Positions 62,001 through 64,000 of a stretch of DNA of 64,000 bases are shown here, one piece after another; within the stretch, counting starts at the first letter, position 1; every line of letters starts with the position of its first letter. The stretch is from Endomychus coccineus. Taxonomy: Eukaryota > Arthropoda > Insecta > Coleoptera > Endomychidae. The notes under the pieces are model-generated. The model made no database searches and was not told where the DNA came from. It saw only the letters and a list, made by a program, of their open reading frames with translations. A program made the translations under genes and the position numbers. The stretch spans positions 82,517,978 through 82,581,977 of the forward strand of contig OY294068.1 of the NCBI GenBank assembly GCA_958510875.1, read 5' to 3'.

Positions 62001-62150
62001 CCACTTGAACAATACATTCCCCGTATCATTCTTAGAACCTTTGCTCAGAATGTCCCTGGCTCCAGACCCAGATATGCGACTTCTGGTGCAGAAAATATTA
62101 CATACTTTGATTGATAGACATCACAATTTGGAAAAACTTTCCAAACCTAT
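17261..62150 (+). CDS. EFR3: EFR3 homologue (plasma-membrane PI4K complex scaffold), 8 exons seen, 3' part outside the window
   Basis: EFR3 (Drosophila stmA/rolling blackout) is a palmitoylated peripheral membrane protein that recruits PI4KIIIalpha through TTC7 and FAM126 to make PI4P at the plasma membrane; in flies it acts in synaptic transmission and phototransduction. Coding exons: 17261-17465, 45642-45792, 49230-49478, 51267-51415, 59388-59466, 59547-59682, 61411-61670, 61978-62150. All borders are AG/GT and all phases agree, giving ~467 codons with no stop or gap. The protein begins with a Cys cluster (GCCGCCSAFRPRYKRLVDNI), the expected palmitoylation site and basic patch, and continues as Armadillo/HEAT-like helices. 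Conserved blocks include SLSSPEKLDRIGEYL, FVKFANIEEDTPSYHRRYDF, NIWEPTHMDKIVPSLLFNMQ and LLVQKILHTLIDRHHNLEKL. The last exon ends in phase 2 at GTAAGT, so at least the C-terminal third is missing. Confidence 0.95.
17466..18375. other. Start of EFR3 intron 2
   Basis: Non-coding and AT-rich. A short TATAG run (AAAGTATAGTATAGTATAG) lies near 18152-18170. No element is recognised before the Penelope-like relic. Confidence 0.4.
18380..19621 (-). pseudogene. Penelope-like element reverse transcriptase relic (PLE-1)
   Basis: Retroelement of the Penelope-like class, read on the minus strand across several broken frames. In order: LKTKQFLQNSQALFDSGF and a decayed LPKxxK-type block (19621-19388); then, after an inserted hairpin, VSFDFSNMFSNIPT (~19015), RAMSNPFSPLLVDILMFDLG (the GTAMGSPxSP-type block, ~18870), RFWYRFVDDVLAFF with the catalytic FVDD (~18790), and the C-terminal IYRKPTFQTPLF and KLAAYPSMIHRVLPIPLS (~18600-18480). 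No GIY-YIG endonuclease was found downstream. The copy has many stops and is clearly dead. Confidence 0.85.
19224..19400. repeat. Long hairpin with hammerhead-like core, between PLE-1 blocks
   Basis: Two arms of nearly 80 bp (about 19224-19302 and 19320-19400) are almost perfectly complementary, with a ~20-nt centre. Read on the minus strand, the left arm contains CTGATGATGG, then a stem-loop TTAC/GTAG-like, then CCAAAAGG and CTCAGTA. This is the layout of the hammerhead at 40596-40637, with the GAAA box changed to AAAA. It is probably the terminal repeat (pLTR) of a PLE in head-to-head arrangement; a hairpin MITE is the alternative. Confidence 0.6.
20000..20700. other. Intron stretch with small hairpin
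   Basis: No gene. One strong hairpin is present: GTTTCATTACTGTC at 20587-20600 pairs exactly with 20614-20627 around a 13-nt loop. A short palindrome TTGTAATA/TATTACAA follows at ~20643-20661. Confidence 0.5.
20700..21070. repeat. Dispersed repeat family A, copy 1
   Basis: Contains GACACTTGCTGTCACAT followed by CTATCAAAATTTGCCACAG, then GACGTCACTTGAATC and TGAGGGAAGT near 21060. The same ordered blocks recur at 22365-22870, 27815-28400, 28480-29040 and 53290-53440, in part inverted. It is a non-coding, probably non-autonomous DNA element; its ends are not firmly defined. Confidence 0.6.
21237..22307. mobile_element. Palindromic foldback element, 1.07 kb
   Basis: Ends are TAGTCCAGGTATTTAAGG (21237) and, reverse complemented, TAGTCCAGGCATTTAAGG (from 22307). 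The two ~500-bp arms pair over most of their length (for example CTATGACCATTTTTTGGA against TCCAAAAAATGGTCATAG), meeting around 21750-21800. No coding. The flanks TTG and CTA do not form a clear duplication, unlike related elements here. Confidence 0.85.
22365..22870. repeat. Dispersed repeat family A, copy 2
   Basis: Shares TACTTCCCTCA, AAATATCCGTTTTGAGCATT, a GTGGAGACG block, GTGAAAATAGGAACTGTA and GGTGACGTCATCG with the copies at 27.8-29.0 kb. It lies directly beside the foldback element that ends at 22307. No coding. Confidence 0.6.
22871..24213. other. Intron stretch, nothing recognised
   Basis: AT-rich with no supported gene, RNA or structured repeat. GAT at 24211-24213 is the left target duplication of the next element. 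Confidence 0.4.
24214..27503. mobile_element. Large foldback element, 3.3 kb, 3-bp TSD
   Basis: Ends TAGTCCAAGCAATAGACAGA (24214) and its inverted counterpart (to 27503) are flanked by GAT at 24211-24213 and 27504-27506. Arms of ~0.9 kb (24214-~25110 and ~26560-27503) are inverted copies of each other, including the CACGCTCCGGC region. The interior (~25270-26550) has no recognised gene. A shorter relative is at 54152-55775. Confidence 0.9.
25071..25262. repeat. Two tandem 96-bp GC-rich units
   Basis: Units at 25071-25166 and 25167-25262 begin TCCATAGTAAGTATTAG and contain GCGTGCGCGACTGCCGGAGC and GGCGCGCTCGCACTG; they differ at few positions. Part of the unit appears once, inverted, at ~26565-26630 and once at ~55005-55045 in the related element. 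The CpG-rich core stands out in this AT-rich sequence. Confidence 0.85.
27815..28400. repeat. Dispersed repeat family A, copy 3
   Basis: Carries GTGAAAATAGGAACTGTA, AAGTGACGTCATCGATG, TTTTGATAGTTCATGTGACA and AAAGTGAGGGAAGTCACATG near 28390. It also has a repeated ATTATGTAGAC...TTTGAATAAAATT word at ~27860 and ~28270. No coding. Confidence 0.6.
28480..29040. repeat. Dispersed repeat family A, copy 4
   Basis: Begins with AGAGAAGTATTGTAGCC and ATATCCGTTTTGAGCATT, then GTGGAGACGATTGC, GTGAAAATAGGAACCC, TGTGACATCAAGTGTCAG and ends GGAGAGGGAAGTCA near 29035. It lies next to copy 3 in similar orientation. Confidence 0.6.
29041..30829. other. Intron stretch, nothing recognised
   Basis: About 1.8 kb of AT-rich sequence with no coding frame, RNA gene or repeat that I can support. 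Confidence 0.4.
30830..31255. repeat. Dispersed repeat family B, copy 1
   Basis: Two internal sub-units (starting near 30838 and 31058, each with TTTTCCAGAATTTT and GTACCGAGA...CATCAC words) followed by TTCCGGGTTTTCCAGCAAAT and GGGTTCAGCGGACCAAAAA. The whole block is repeated in direct orientation at 42780-43195. Non-coding. Confidence 0.75.
31575..32000 (+). pseudogene. 3' end of a non-LTR retrotransposon (Jockey/CR1-like)
   Basis: Translated with small frame shifts, the region shows LGVVFDTQLPFHL, KRAFRMSGFIKRQTRDFQD, LFLEYCSVLWNPH and RLNLLGFKSLTSRRNIRLIT. These are the post-RT thumb and C-terminal blocks of non-LTR polymerases (LG..FD, ...EY.S..W.P...). The RT core is absent, as expected for 5' truncation. 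It ends shortly before a (TA)n run, which may be the element's 3' microsatellite tail. Confidence 0.7.
32029..32096. repeat. (TA)n microsatellite
   Basis: About 34 uninterrupted TA units. It sits exactly between the non-LTR 3' end and the left terminal repeat of the second Penelope-like element. Confidence 0.97.
32111..32459. repeat. Left inverted terminal arm (pLTR) of PLE-2
   Basis: Reverse complement of the right arm, with a ~50-bp internal deletion relative to it. It begins at AAAATTCTCGGGAAATAGGT and includes a decayed hammerhead on the minus strand. Confidence 0.85.
32167..32208 (-). ncRNA. Decayed hammerhead ribozyme (left arm)
   Basis: Minus-strand counterpart of the motif at 40596-40637. 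Stem I (GTCTT/AAGAC) and stem II (GGTC GTGA GACC) are kept, but the core CTGATGA is CTGATAA and the GAAA box is GTAA, so self-cleavage is not expected. Confidence 0.6.
32460..32947 (+). pseudogene. PLE-2 reverse transcriptase, first part
   Basis: Shows LIYGLPKLHKSEIPLRPIVS (the LPKxHK block), DHLLISLDVVSLFTNIPVAL with the first catalytic Asp, and GQIFGTAMGSPISATIANLV, the GTAMGSPxSP block typical of PLEs. At least one stop (near 32770) and a frame change separate these. It ends at the BEL target duplication GATTT (32943-32947). Confidence 0.85.
32948..33176 (+). repeat. BEL 5' LTR
   Basis: 229 bp, starts TGTTCAGTTTGGG and ends CACATTACA, the usual TG...CA limits. It contains AATCTAATAAATATTT, a possible polyadenylation region. 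No differences from the 3' LTR were found by eye. Confidence 0.95.
33177..33193 (+). promoter_or_regulatory. Primer-binding site, tRNA-Tyr-like
   Basis: TGGTCCTTCGTAACCGG follows the 5' LTR directly. It is close to the complement of the 3' end of insect tRNA-Tyr (TGGTCCTTCGAGCCGG from general knowledge), with a small mismatch in the middle. This is where minus-strand DNA synthesis would start. Confidence 0.7.
33585..38903 (+). pseudogene. BEL/Pao gag-pol polyprotein with two in-frame TGA codons
   Basis: One reading frame covers the whole region. Gag: DUF1759-type LPQINLPEFSGSYDKWTQF (~residue 118) and zinc knuckles CPLCGGGHFIYSC (~321) and CTNCLRNGHATSEC (~354). Aspartic protease: ALLDSGSQSNFV (~496). 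Reverse transcriptase: VVLTGDITKMYRQI and the catalytic FYVDDLLTG (~903). RNase H follows (YYWTDSTIVLSWL). Integrase: H2C2 zinc region near LHAGAQATLSYVRQKHW, then DDE positions in CGVDLAGPF, VYSDNATNF and GGLWEASVKSV, and a C-terminal DUF5641-like part. The frame is interrupted only at 36837-36839 and 36906-36908, both TGA, both at the start of RNase H; no frameshift is needed. As read, the product would stop before RNase H and integrase. Confidence 0.93.
39007..39017 (+). promoter_or_regulatory. Polypurine tract of BEL element
   Basis: AAGGGGGGCGG lies a few bases before the 3' LTR, the usual position for the plus-strand primer. Confidence 0.7.
39023..39251 (+). repeat. BEL 3' LTR
   Basis: 229 bp, same sequence as the 5' LTR by eye. 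It is followed by GATTT, the second copy of the target duplication. Confidence 0.95.
39252..39740 (+). pseudogene. PLE-2 reverse transcriptase, second part
   Basis: Resumes directly after the BEL insertion with FKRYVDDC, the catalytic YVDD block, then NVLDMNIRHDADGKIKTSSF, TKEVWSQRYLHFNSVAPTSY and INCLTDRSVKLS, the usual PLE post-catalytic order. Frame changes occur near 39300-39410. Confidence 0.85.
39800..40130 (+). pseudogene. PLE-2 GIY-YIG endonuclease domain
   Basis: Shows THTVYKLNCLDCDGTYTGIC followed by KQYLQKRMYGHKYIKRNK and ALAKHCFDYNHQFDYKNVNI. This is the GIY-YIG nuclease of PLEs (Y...C..C...Y.G), which nicks target DNA. The Gly-Ile-Tyr half is VYK here, as usual in PLEs. It is open for ~100 codons, but the linker to the RT has stops. 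Confidence 0.8.
40292..40693. repeat. Right inverted terminal arm (pLTR) of PLE-2
   Basis: Pairs with 32111-32459 (for example CCTCATAAATCTTCAA and TTCCGAGAATTTTATATATA). It is longer than the left arm by an internal ~50 bp and contains the intact-looking hammerhead. Confidence 0.85.
40596..40637 (+). ncRNA. Type I hammerhead ribozyme motif
   Basis: The parts are in order: GTCTT (stem I, 40596-40600), CTGATGA (core, 40601-40607), one extra T, GGTC-GTGA-GACC (stem II with GTGA loop, 40609-40620), GAA (core, 40621-40623), AC-GTAC-GT (2-bp stem III with a self-complementary loop), A (cleavage position, 40632), AAGAC (stem I closing, 40633-40637). Very short stem III with palindromic tip is the known form of PLE hammerheads, thought to act as dimers. 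The extra T between core and stem II is a deviation; the same T appears in the copies at 32167-32208 and 19224-19302. Self-cleavage would process the element's RNA. Confidence 0.75.
40694..42530. other. Intron stretch, nothing recognised
   Basis: About 1.8 kb of AT-rich intron. AATAAATAAATAAA lies near 40718-40732. No gene or element is supported. Confidence 0.4.
42595..42765 (-). pseudogene. Mariner transposase C-terminal fragment
   Basis: Reads NDETIAETNADFEGLPKSYY and KLVKYWTKCIGVQGDYIKK followed by a stop. This is the C-terminal signature of mariner-family transposases (YFEGLPKSYY..GI..L..RW.KCI...GDY). A TIR-like TACGAGGGCAAAGTGAAAATT lies just outside at ~42528. The rest of the gene is missing, so it is a 3'-end fragment. 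Confidence 0.82.
42780..43195. repeat. Dispersed repeat family B, copy 2
   Basis: Direct repeat of 30830-31255, including both sub-units and the terminal GGGTTCAGCGGACCAAAAA. It adjoins the mariner fragment. Non-coding. Confidence 0.75.
43767..44745. mobile_element. Palindromic foldback element, ~1 kb
   Basis: Left end TAACGTCCATATAGCTAGCA and right end (reverse complement) TAACGTCCGTATAGTTAGCA pair, and the arms remain complementary inward (AATTTTGTGCTAATT, TTGACGTATAG..., CTCCGAGAT..., AACATT-type blocks) to a centre near 44270. No coding. Its ends differ from the TAGTCC group; the target duplication is not clear. Confidence 0.8.
44746..45641. other. End of EFR3 intron 2, with a GC-richer island
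   Basis: The segment ~45110-45345 is clearly richer in G+C than its surroundings (CTATCTGGACACCCAGTC, GGCAACCGCTCCACTAGG) but has no supported frame. It could be an old SINE or element fragment. The rest is AT-rich and unassigned. Confidence 0.35.
45642..45792 (+). CDS. EFR3: EFR3 exon 3
   Basis: Acceptor AG at 45640-45641, donor GTAAGT at 45793, phase 2 in and 0 out. It encodes FVIIAMEAMDQLLLACHAPT to ELQILATQS. It follows a 28,176-bp intron. Confidence 0.93.
45793..47290. other. EFR3 intron 3, first part
   Basis: No gene, RNA or structured repeat supported. AT-rich throughout. Confidence 0.4.
47300..48890 (-). mobile_element. Candidate DNA element with TGCCGCCAT-type inverted ends
   Basis: TGCCGCCATCTTGAATTT at ~47312 is matched in reverse complement by AAATCCAAAATGGCGGCAA at ~48875, with weaker pairing further in (GATTATCTCGG against ATATCTCGGAAATG). 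The pair encloses a decayed minus-strand coding region. Limits and target duplication are approximate. Confidence 0.5.
47800..48485 (-). pseudogene. XPG/PIN-like nuclease family relic, repetitive insect protein
   Basis: Minus-strand fragments in order: AKVMRDADTVIVNRC, then NVVITDEDIGLLVLLIALTP and FATPGVGKVKNRVFS, then LFIHGFSWCHTISAT, LAVYGATSNKTCLNHMR and HSFRVYHHVQQ, then LWEWQKTGTPL. The DADT...DED.GLLVLL...GxxC.T.SA pattern with a later FRVYHQVQ block belongs to a large repetitive insect protein family that looks like an XPG/PIN nuclease. Known members end in a Cys-rich tail; it is not readable here. Several frameshifts and stops are present. Such nucleases occur in Academ-type DNA elements, so that origin is possible but unproven. 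Confidence 0.55.
48891..49229. other. End of EFR3 intron 3
   Basis: Non-coding, AT-rich; ends in the TTTTAG acceptor of exon 4. Confidence 0.5.
49230..49478 (+). CDS. EFR3: EFR3 exon 4
   Basis: Acceptor TTTTAG ending 49229, donor GTAATT at 49479, phase 0 at both ends, 83 codons. It holds the most conserved part of the family (FVKFANIEEDTPSYHRRYDF through IVPSLLFNMQ). Confidence 0.95.
49479..51266. other. EFR3 intron 4
   Basis: Minus-strand segments at ~50250-49770 (for example SGDSFFNCYQYLLRPCQSPE, CEIIVVGKSEMYVRKVKD) look more protein-like than the surroundings but are broken and not recognised. Nothing else is supported. Confidence 0.35.
51267..51415 (+). CDS. EFR3: EFR3 exon 5
   Basis: Acceptor TTTTAG ending 51266, donor GTAAAC at 51416, phase 0 in and 2 out. 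It starts with a variable acidic linker (ESGFHTNESSVEPIDEDEVD), which sits where the family normally varies, then CMRELVGRASFGHIRTVLRP. Confidence 0.93.
51485..51580. repeat. Dispersed repeat family A, short fragment
   Basis: GATCACGTGACTTCCTCACC and TTGTTTACAAAATAG match, in reverse complement, the outer end at ~28370-28420. Only this end is preserved. Confidence 0.5.
51753..52790 (-). pseudogene. Crypton-type tyrosine recombinase relic
   Basis: Tyrosine recombinases of the Crypton/DIRS group cut and rejoin DNA through a Tyr nucleophile with Arg and His-x-x-Arg helpers. Starting at MSASETGSLPSDLEEMT (52790), the sequence shows GLSGACRREELTNMLV (first Arg), KQPVGIHTFGKMPK, YTRHCFRRSSA (the HxxR motif) and KRHGGWKSNTIAEGYIENS with the Tyr. 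A stop after ~36 codons, a frame change near 52520 and another near 52055 break it. All four catalytic positions remain readable. A related fragment on the other strand is at 56100-56600. It lies in EFR3 intron 5, antisense to the host gene. Confidence 0.8.
52816..53036. mobile_element. Short MITE, perfect 38-bp TIRs, 8-bp TSD
   Basis: CATAGTCAAAGTATACAGGT opens a 38-bp repeat at 52816-52853 that is exactly complementary to 52999-53036. AAATTCTA flanks both sides (52807-52814 and 53037-53044), with one extra C on the left. An 8-bp duplication fits hAT or P-type elements. The interior contains a second palindrome CTAGGTGATGTCACCTAG. It lies 26 bp from the start of the Crypton-type frame. Confidence 0.9.
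53290..53440. repeat. Dispersed repeat family A, copy 5
   Basis: GACACTTGCTGTCACATGAA, CTATCAGAATTTACCACAG and TTGAATCTTGAAATAAGAA match the copy at 20700 in order and orientation. Confidence 0.6.
53425..54090 (+). pseudogene. Non-LTR retrotransposon RT relic (Jockey-like)
   Basis: Reads KIKIGAYFANDVAIVATAQS, where the catalytic YADD block is FAND, then LEQLELVIHETQT, NLMFVFNKRK, IKFLEHILIVGC and, in another frame, VCSKLSSAFFAINRLNLFLQ and INVYHSLAISRIRF, ending in SGTHNPATRHGNLLR. This is the palm-thumb-C-terminal order of Jockey-type polymerases. It is truncated at 5', with a damaged active site and several frame breaks. Confidence 0.78.
54152..55775. mobile_element. Foldback element, 1.6 kb, 3-bp TSD
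   Basis: Ends TAGTCCAAGCAATAGACT (54152) and, inverted, TAGTCCAAGCAATAGACAGA (to 55775) are flanked by TTA at 54149-54151 and 55776-55778. The arms pair over most of the length and match the arms of 24214-27503, including the GCCGGAGCGTG core. No coding. Confidence 0.9.
56100..56600 (+). pseudogene. Crypton-type tyrosine recombinase fragment, second copy
   Basis: VICGVLVLCRIYEMCDLRTS occupies the position of the first catalytic Arg, followed by SALIICIRSSKTEKVEKFAV, FNKYFSLCPEN, a stop, NGKYIKQVVKINTQ and, further on, VSGYIEESTLNKMKV with the Tyr region. The order matches the relic at 51753-52790 on the other strand. The HxxR block is lost or unreadable. The first ~80 codons are open. Confidence 0.65.
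56601..57247. other. Intron stretch, nothing recognised
   Basis: AT-rich, no supported gene or repeat. Confidence 0.4.
57248..59070 (-). mobile_element. Second DUF4817-type mariner-like element, decayed
   Basis: Ends ACCGGGTGTTTCCAATCCGA (57248) and, inverted, ACCAGGTGTTTCAAAGTCGA (from ~59070) define terminal repeats, with a second shared block ACTATAAGAGATACGAAGAT and GGTTAAATTG. The flanking bases suggest a TA or AT duplication. The element encloses a minus-strand transposase relic. Confidence 0.75.
57900..58545 (-). pseudogene. Mariner-like transposase relic
   Basis: Minus-strand order: YPERPQPQRTWFKLL and KKQRQKYRDR (helix-turn-helix part, ~58540-58440), then GDPERRFQFCDWLQRRPDF and VIWPDESTFTS with the first catalytic Asp (~58190-58110), then frame breaks. 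The second and third Asp blocks are not found. Same broad family as 312-1383 but much more decayed. Confidence 0.68.
59388..59466 (+). CDS. EFR3: EFR3 exon 6
   Basis: Acceptor TTTCTAG ending 59387, donor GTTAGT at 59467. It encodes HFDLHELWVPNQFAIHTFR and IIMFSIQ; phase 2 in, 0 out. Confidence 0.92.
59547..59682 (+). CDS. EFR3: EFR3 exon 7
   Basis: Acceptor TTTTAG ending 59546, donor GTGAGT at 59683, phase 0 in and 1 out. It encodes AQYSYTVVESLMAHLDGNTK to AIAAGESV. The preceding intron is only 80 bp. Confidence 0.93.
59683..60200. other. EFR3 intron 7, first part
   Basis: Non-coding; nothing recognised before the foldback insertion at 60204. Confidence 0.45.
60204..61295. mobile_element. 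Foldback element, 1.1 kb, 3-bp TSD
   Basis: Begins TAGTCTAGGCAACGAACCGG, ends (inverted) with TTGTTCAGGCAA and AGCCGGG. TTG flanks both sides (60201-60203, 61296-61298). Arms carry GACCGCGGGGGTCGACC-type blocks near both ends and several sub-repeats of CCATCTGGAG / GATCAGCGACCCAAAAAA in both orientations. It is the larger relative of the insertion at 9424-9954. No coding. Confidence 0.9.
61411..61670 (+). CDS. EFR3: EFR3 exon 8
   Basis: Acceptor GTTCAG ending 61410, donor GTAAGT at 61671, phase 1 in and 0 out. It encodes GPTVLEIINSLLSHLRDSVK to LLQSILLKSLLK. Confidence 0.94.
61978..62150 (+). CDS. EFR3: EFR3 exon 9, last exon visible
   Basis: Acceptor TTTCAG ending 61977, donor GTAAGT at 62151, phase 0 in and 2 out. 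It encodes VGTKYQTIHLNNTFPVSFLE through HHNLEKLSKP. The following exon is not found before 64000. Confidence 0.94.
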
Positions 62151-62765
62151 GTAAGTACTATTTCTAACTCTTTTAATGTCTTAAATTTAACCTGTAACAA
62201 TAAAGTTATTTTTGGGGTATTTTACGACCAGTGTTATTACTCGTATGGGAACGTGATGTTCACCGATGAGTTCAGTTTTTGAGCGGTCTTATTTATCAGC
62301 AAGACAGTAGGATGATTTACTTTAAATTCCCGTATAGTACAGCAAAAATGGTCTTCATTCACATAGAATCTAATGTGTACTTGACAAAACAAAAATGTTT
62401 TAGTAAATCATCATGTAGGGGAGGGGGTGAGAAACATGAAGCATACTATTTTTAGAGCTAATAAAATTTTCTCTCTTTTCTTCATGTTAATGCTCATTTC
62501 AAACTAATATCATACAGGTACTTCTTTTGGATTCGAAAATTCCCAGAACTTTTGGCCCGGTTCTTGAGAGCTCACGCTTCTGCGTGGGATAAATATTTGG
62601 CGCTCTTTATTTATTTATTTAATGTTTAAAATGTTAATTTTGGTACCAATTGAACGATTTATTATTCATCAAAAGTTTATTTTTGATGAAGATGAAAATA
62701 TAAACAATGGGTCCTGAAAATTTATTTCAAATTTTGGTAAAATTTGTTCGGGTACAACTTTAAAA
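62151..62765. other. EFR3 intron 9, first part
   Basis: Non-coding, no element recognised. Confidence 0.4.
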
Positions 62766-62769
62766 GAGC

Positions 62770-63145
62770 TTCGTCTGTAGTACTACTAGCTTGAAAAAAA
62801 ACCTTAAACGTGTTCTCTAATTTCGGCTTCATTTGAAGAGCAGAAACAAATCCTATGGCGAGTAAACTGCTCAACAGGGCGAATATCGGGAGCTTCATCC
62901 AAAATGATGGAATAATATTTTGCTGACTTTAGGCAGTTTAAAATGTCACGCTGGATATTTTTCGATAATGAACCAAGTAATTCGTTTTGAAAATGATTCC
63001 CGAATAATGAGGCATGTTGATTTACCTGATTTGATTTTTCAATGTTATTCATTTGTTCCAGTGTAACTGGATCAAATTTTGCCAACGTTTCAACCAATTT
63101 CAGGAAATTTCCATTTTTGTGTTGATAAAGTTTTTGTCTCTAAAA
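62770..63145 (-). pseudogene. hAT-type transposase fragment (DUF4371 domain)
   Basis: Reads NGNFLKLVETLAKFDPVTLE, GNHFQNELLGSLSKNIQRDI and AKYYSIILDEAPDIRPVEQF. The FL.L...DP....H...N.F.NEL...L...I...I...AKYYSIILDE.PD pattern is the DUF4371 part of hAT-family (ZMYM/ZNF862-like) transposases, including the first catalytic Asp in LDE. Both ends of the gene are missing. It could be an isolated fragment or one end of an element that continues past the window. Confidence 0.8.
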
Positions 63146-63156
63146 GGTAGTTTTGA

Positions 63157-63560
63157 GGGCCACCGTCTTTTTCTCAATTTCGAAATATTTCTGTTGATCT
63201 TTGTTAATATTTAATTCCAATTTGTAATTTAAATTCATCATTTTTGTGCGCTTTTCGAATGCTCCGTACTATTTTCATGATGAGAAAGATTACAGAAAAT
63301 TGCCTTCAATTTTAATAACCAAAAATTTATTTACGAGAGCTACAATATAACTCATTCGTTTAATAATTGAACGCCGCCGTCTTTTGAATTTTGAAATATT
63401 TCTGTTAATTTTTGTCCAAGCGTAATTTTAATTCATGCCAGTTTTGTGCGCTTTTCGAATGCTCCATACTATTTTCATGACGAGAAACGGAAAATTGCCT
63501 CTAATTTTAATAACTAAAAATTTATTTATGAGATTGGGAAGTAAATATTTCACAAAAATG
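63157..63560. repeat. Two tandem ~210-bp repeats
   Basis: Blocks at ~63157-63360 and ~63368-63560 share GAAATATTTCTGTT, TTTTGTGCGCTTTTCGAATG, TACTATTTTCATGA and AAAATTTATTTA in the same order, with ~10-15% differences. Non-coding. Confidence 0.8.
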
Positions 63561-63613
63561 CAGTAAACTGTTTGAATAAACCAACCAATATCATTTACTT
63601 TCACCGTTTGCTA

Positions 63614-64000
63614 ACCTTGGCATATATTGCATGGCGAAAATTTTCTTCCACTTCCATCTACGGGAAAGTTTTCATAATTATTTAGAAAATGGCTGCTCTA
63701 ATCAAAATTTGCAAAGAAAACTCCTTTTTCTAAATTAAACGAGGCATTTTTGATAAATATACCGTGGACTTGAAAAAAGGATGGTACAAGGCAAGAAACC
63801 CCTGTTGGCTATGCTACTGCACAATTTCAACGATTGTCACGATCATTACGCAGTTGATTCGTCAGCCAAGATTATTCAATTTACCATCTTGACTTCGTCG
63901 ATTTATTAAACCTTAGCATATATTGCATGGCCCAAAATTTTCTTCCACTTCCATCTACGGGAAAGTTTTCATAATTATTTCGAAAATGGCTGCTCCAATC
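63614..64000. repeat. Direct repeat, period ~296 bp, runs off the window
   Basis: CATATATTGCATGG and TTCCACTTCCATCTACGGGA with AAAATGGCTGCT occur at 63621-63700 and again at 63917-63998. The second copy is cut by the window end. Confidence 0.8.

Noticed and set aside
1..64000. CRISPR array, bacterial operon or tRNA/rRNA genes
   Set aside because: The exon-intron structure of EFR3 and the eukaryotic elements exclude a prokaryotic reading; the tandem repeats present (142, 96, ~210 bp) have no spacer structure, and no tRNA or rRNA sequence was recognised.

Overview
This is a 64 kb piece of an AT-rich insect nuclear genome. The one host gene I can support is an EFR3 orthologue (Drosophila stmA/rolling blackout), the plasma-membrane anchor of the PI4KIIIalpha complex. 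It runs on the + strand from about 17.2 kb to beyond 62.1 kb. Eight consecutive coding exons are read with matching splice phases, and a ninth, upstream exon is a candidate. The last visible exon ends at a splice donor, so the 3' half of the gene lies beyond the window. The insect assignment rests on EFR3 similarity and on the mix of mobile elements; a beetle is possible but not shown.

Almost everything else is mobile DNA, much of it inside EFR3 introns; intron 2 alone is 28.2 kb. Region by region: 0-1.5 kb, a frameshifted mariner-like element with long terminal inverted repeats. 2.9-5.3 kb, an unrecognised GC-rich open frame and a dead non-LTR retrotransposon (minus). 6.3-11.6 kb, an element with foldback-type inverted ends built from 142-bp tandem repeats, carrying decayed YqaJ-type nuclease, Ulp1-type protease and PHD-finger-like coding on the minus strand. 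13.1-15.4 kb, a P-element-type (THAP) transposase ending in two in-frame stops. 15.8-16.1 kb, a MITE. From 17.5 to 45.6 kb is intron 2, holding two Penelope-like elements (PLEs), several palindromic foldback elements, and a BEL/Pao LTR retrotransposon with matching LTRs nested inside the second PLE. From 45.8 to 62 kb, the later introns hold an XPG/PIN-like relic, two Crypton-type tyrosine recombinase relics, a non-LTR relic, a second DUF4817-type mariner relic and more foldback elements. 62.8-63.1 kb holds a hAT-type (DUF4371) fragment.

The signals I consider most worth a second look are four. First, the YqaJ/Ulp1/PHD foldback element, whose nuclease frame is split at a single codon by another foldback element. 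Second, a type-I hammerhead ribozyme fold at the 3' end of the second PLE, with a decayed inverted partner at its 5' end. Third, a family of palindromic elements with TAGTCYARGCAA-type ends and 3-bp target duplications. Fourth, the young BEL insertion with exactly two in-frame TGA codons. All protein assignments come from reading motifs by eye; no database search was made.
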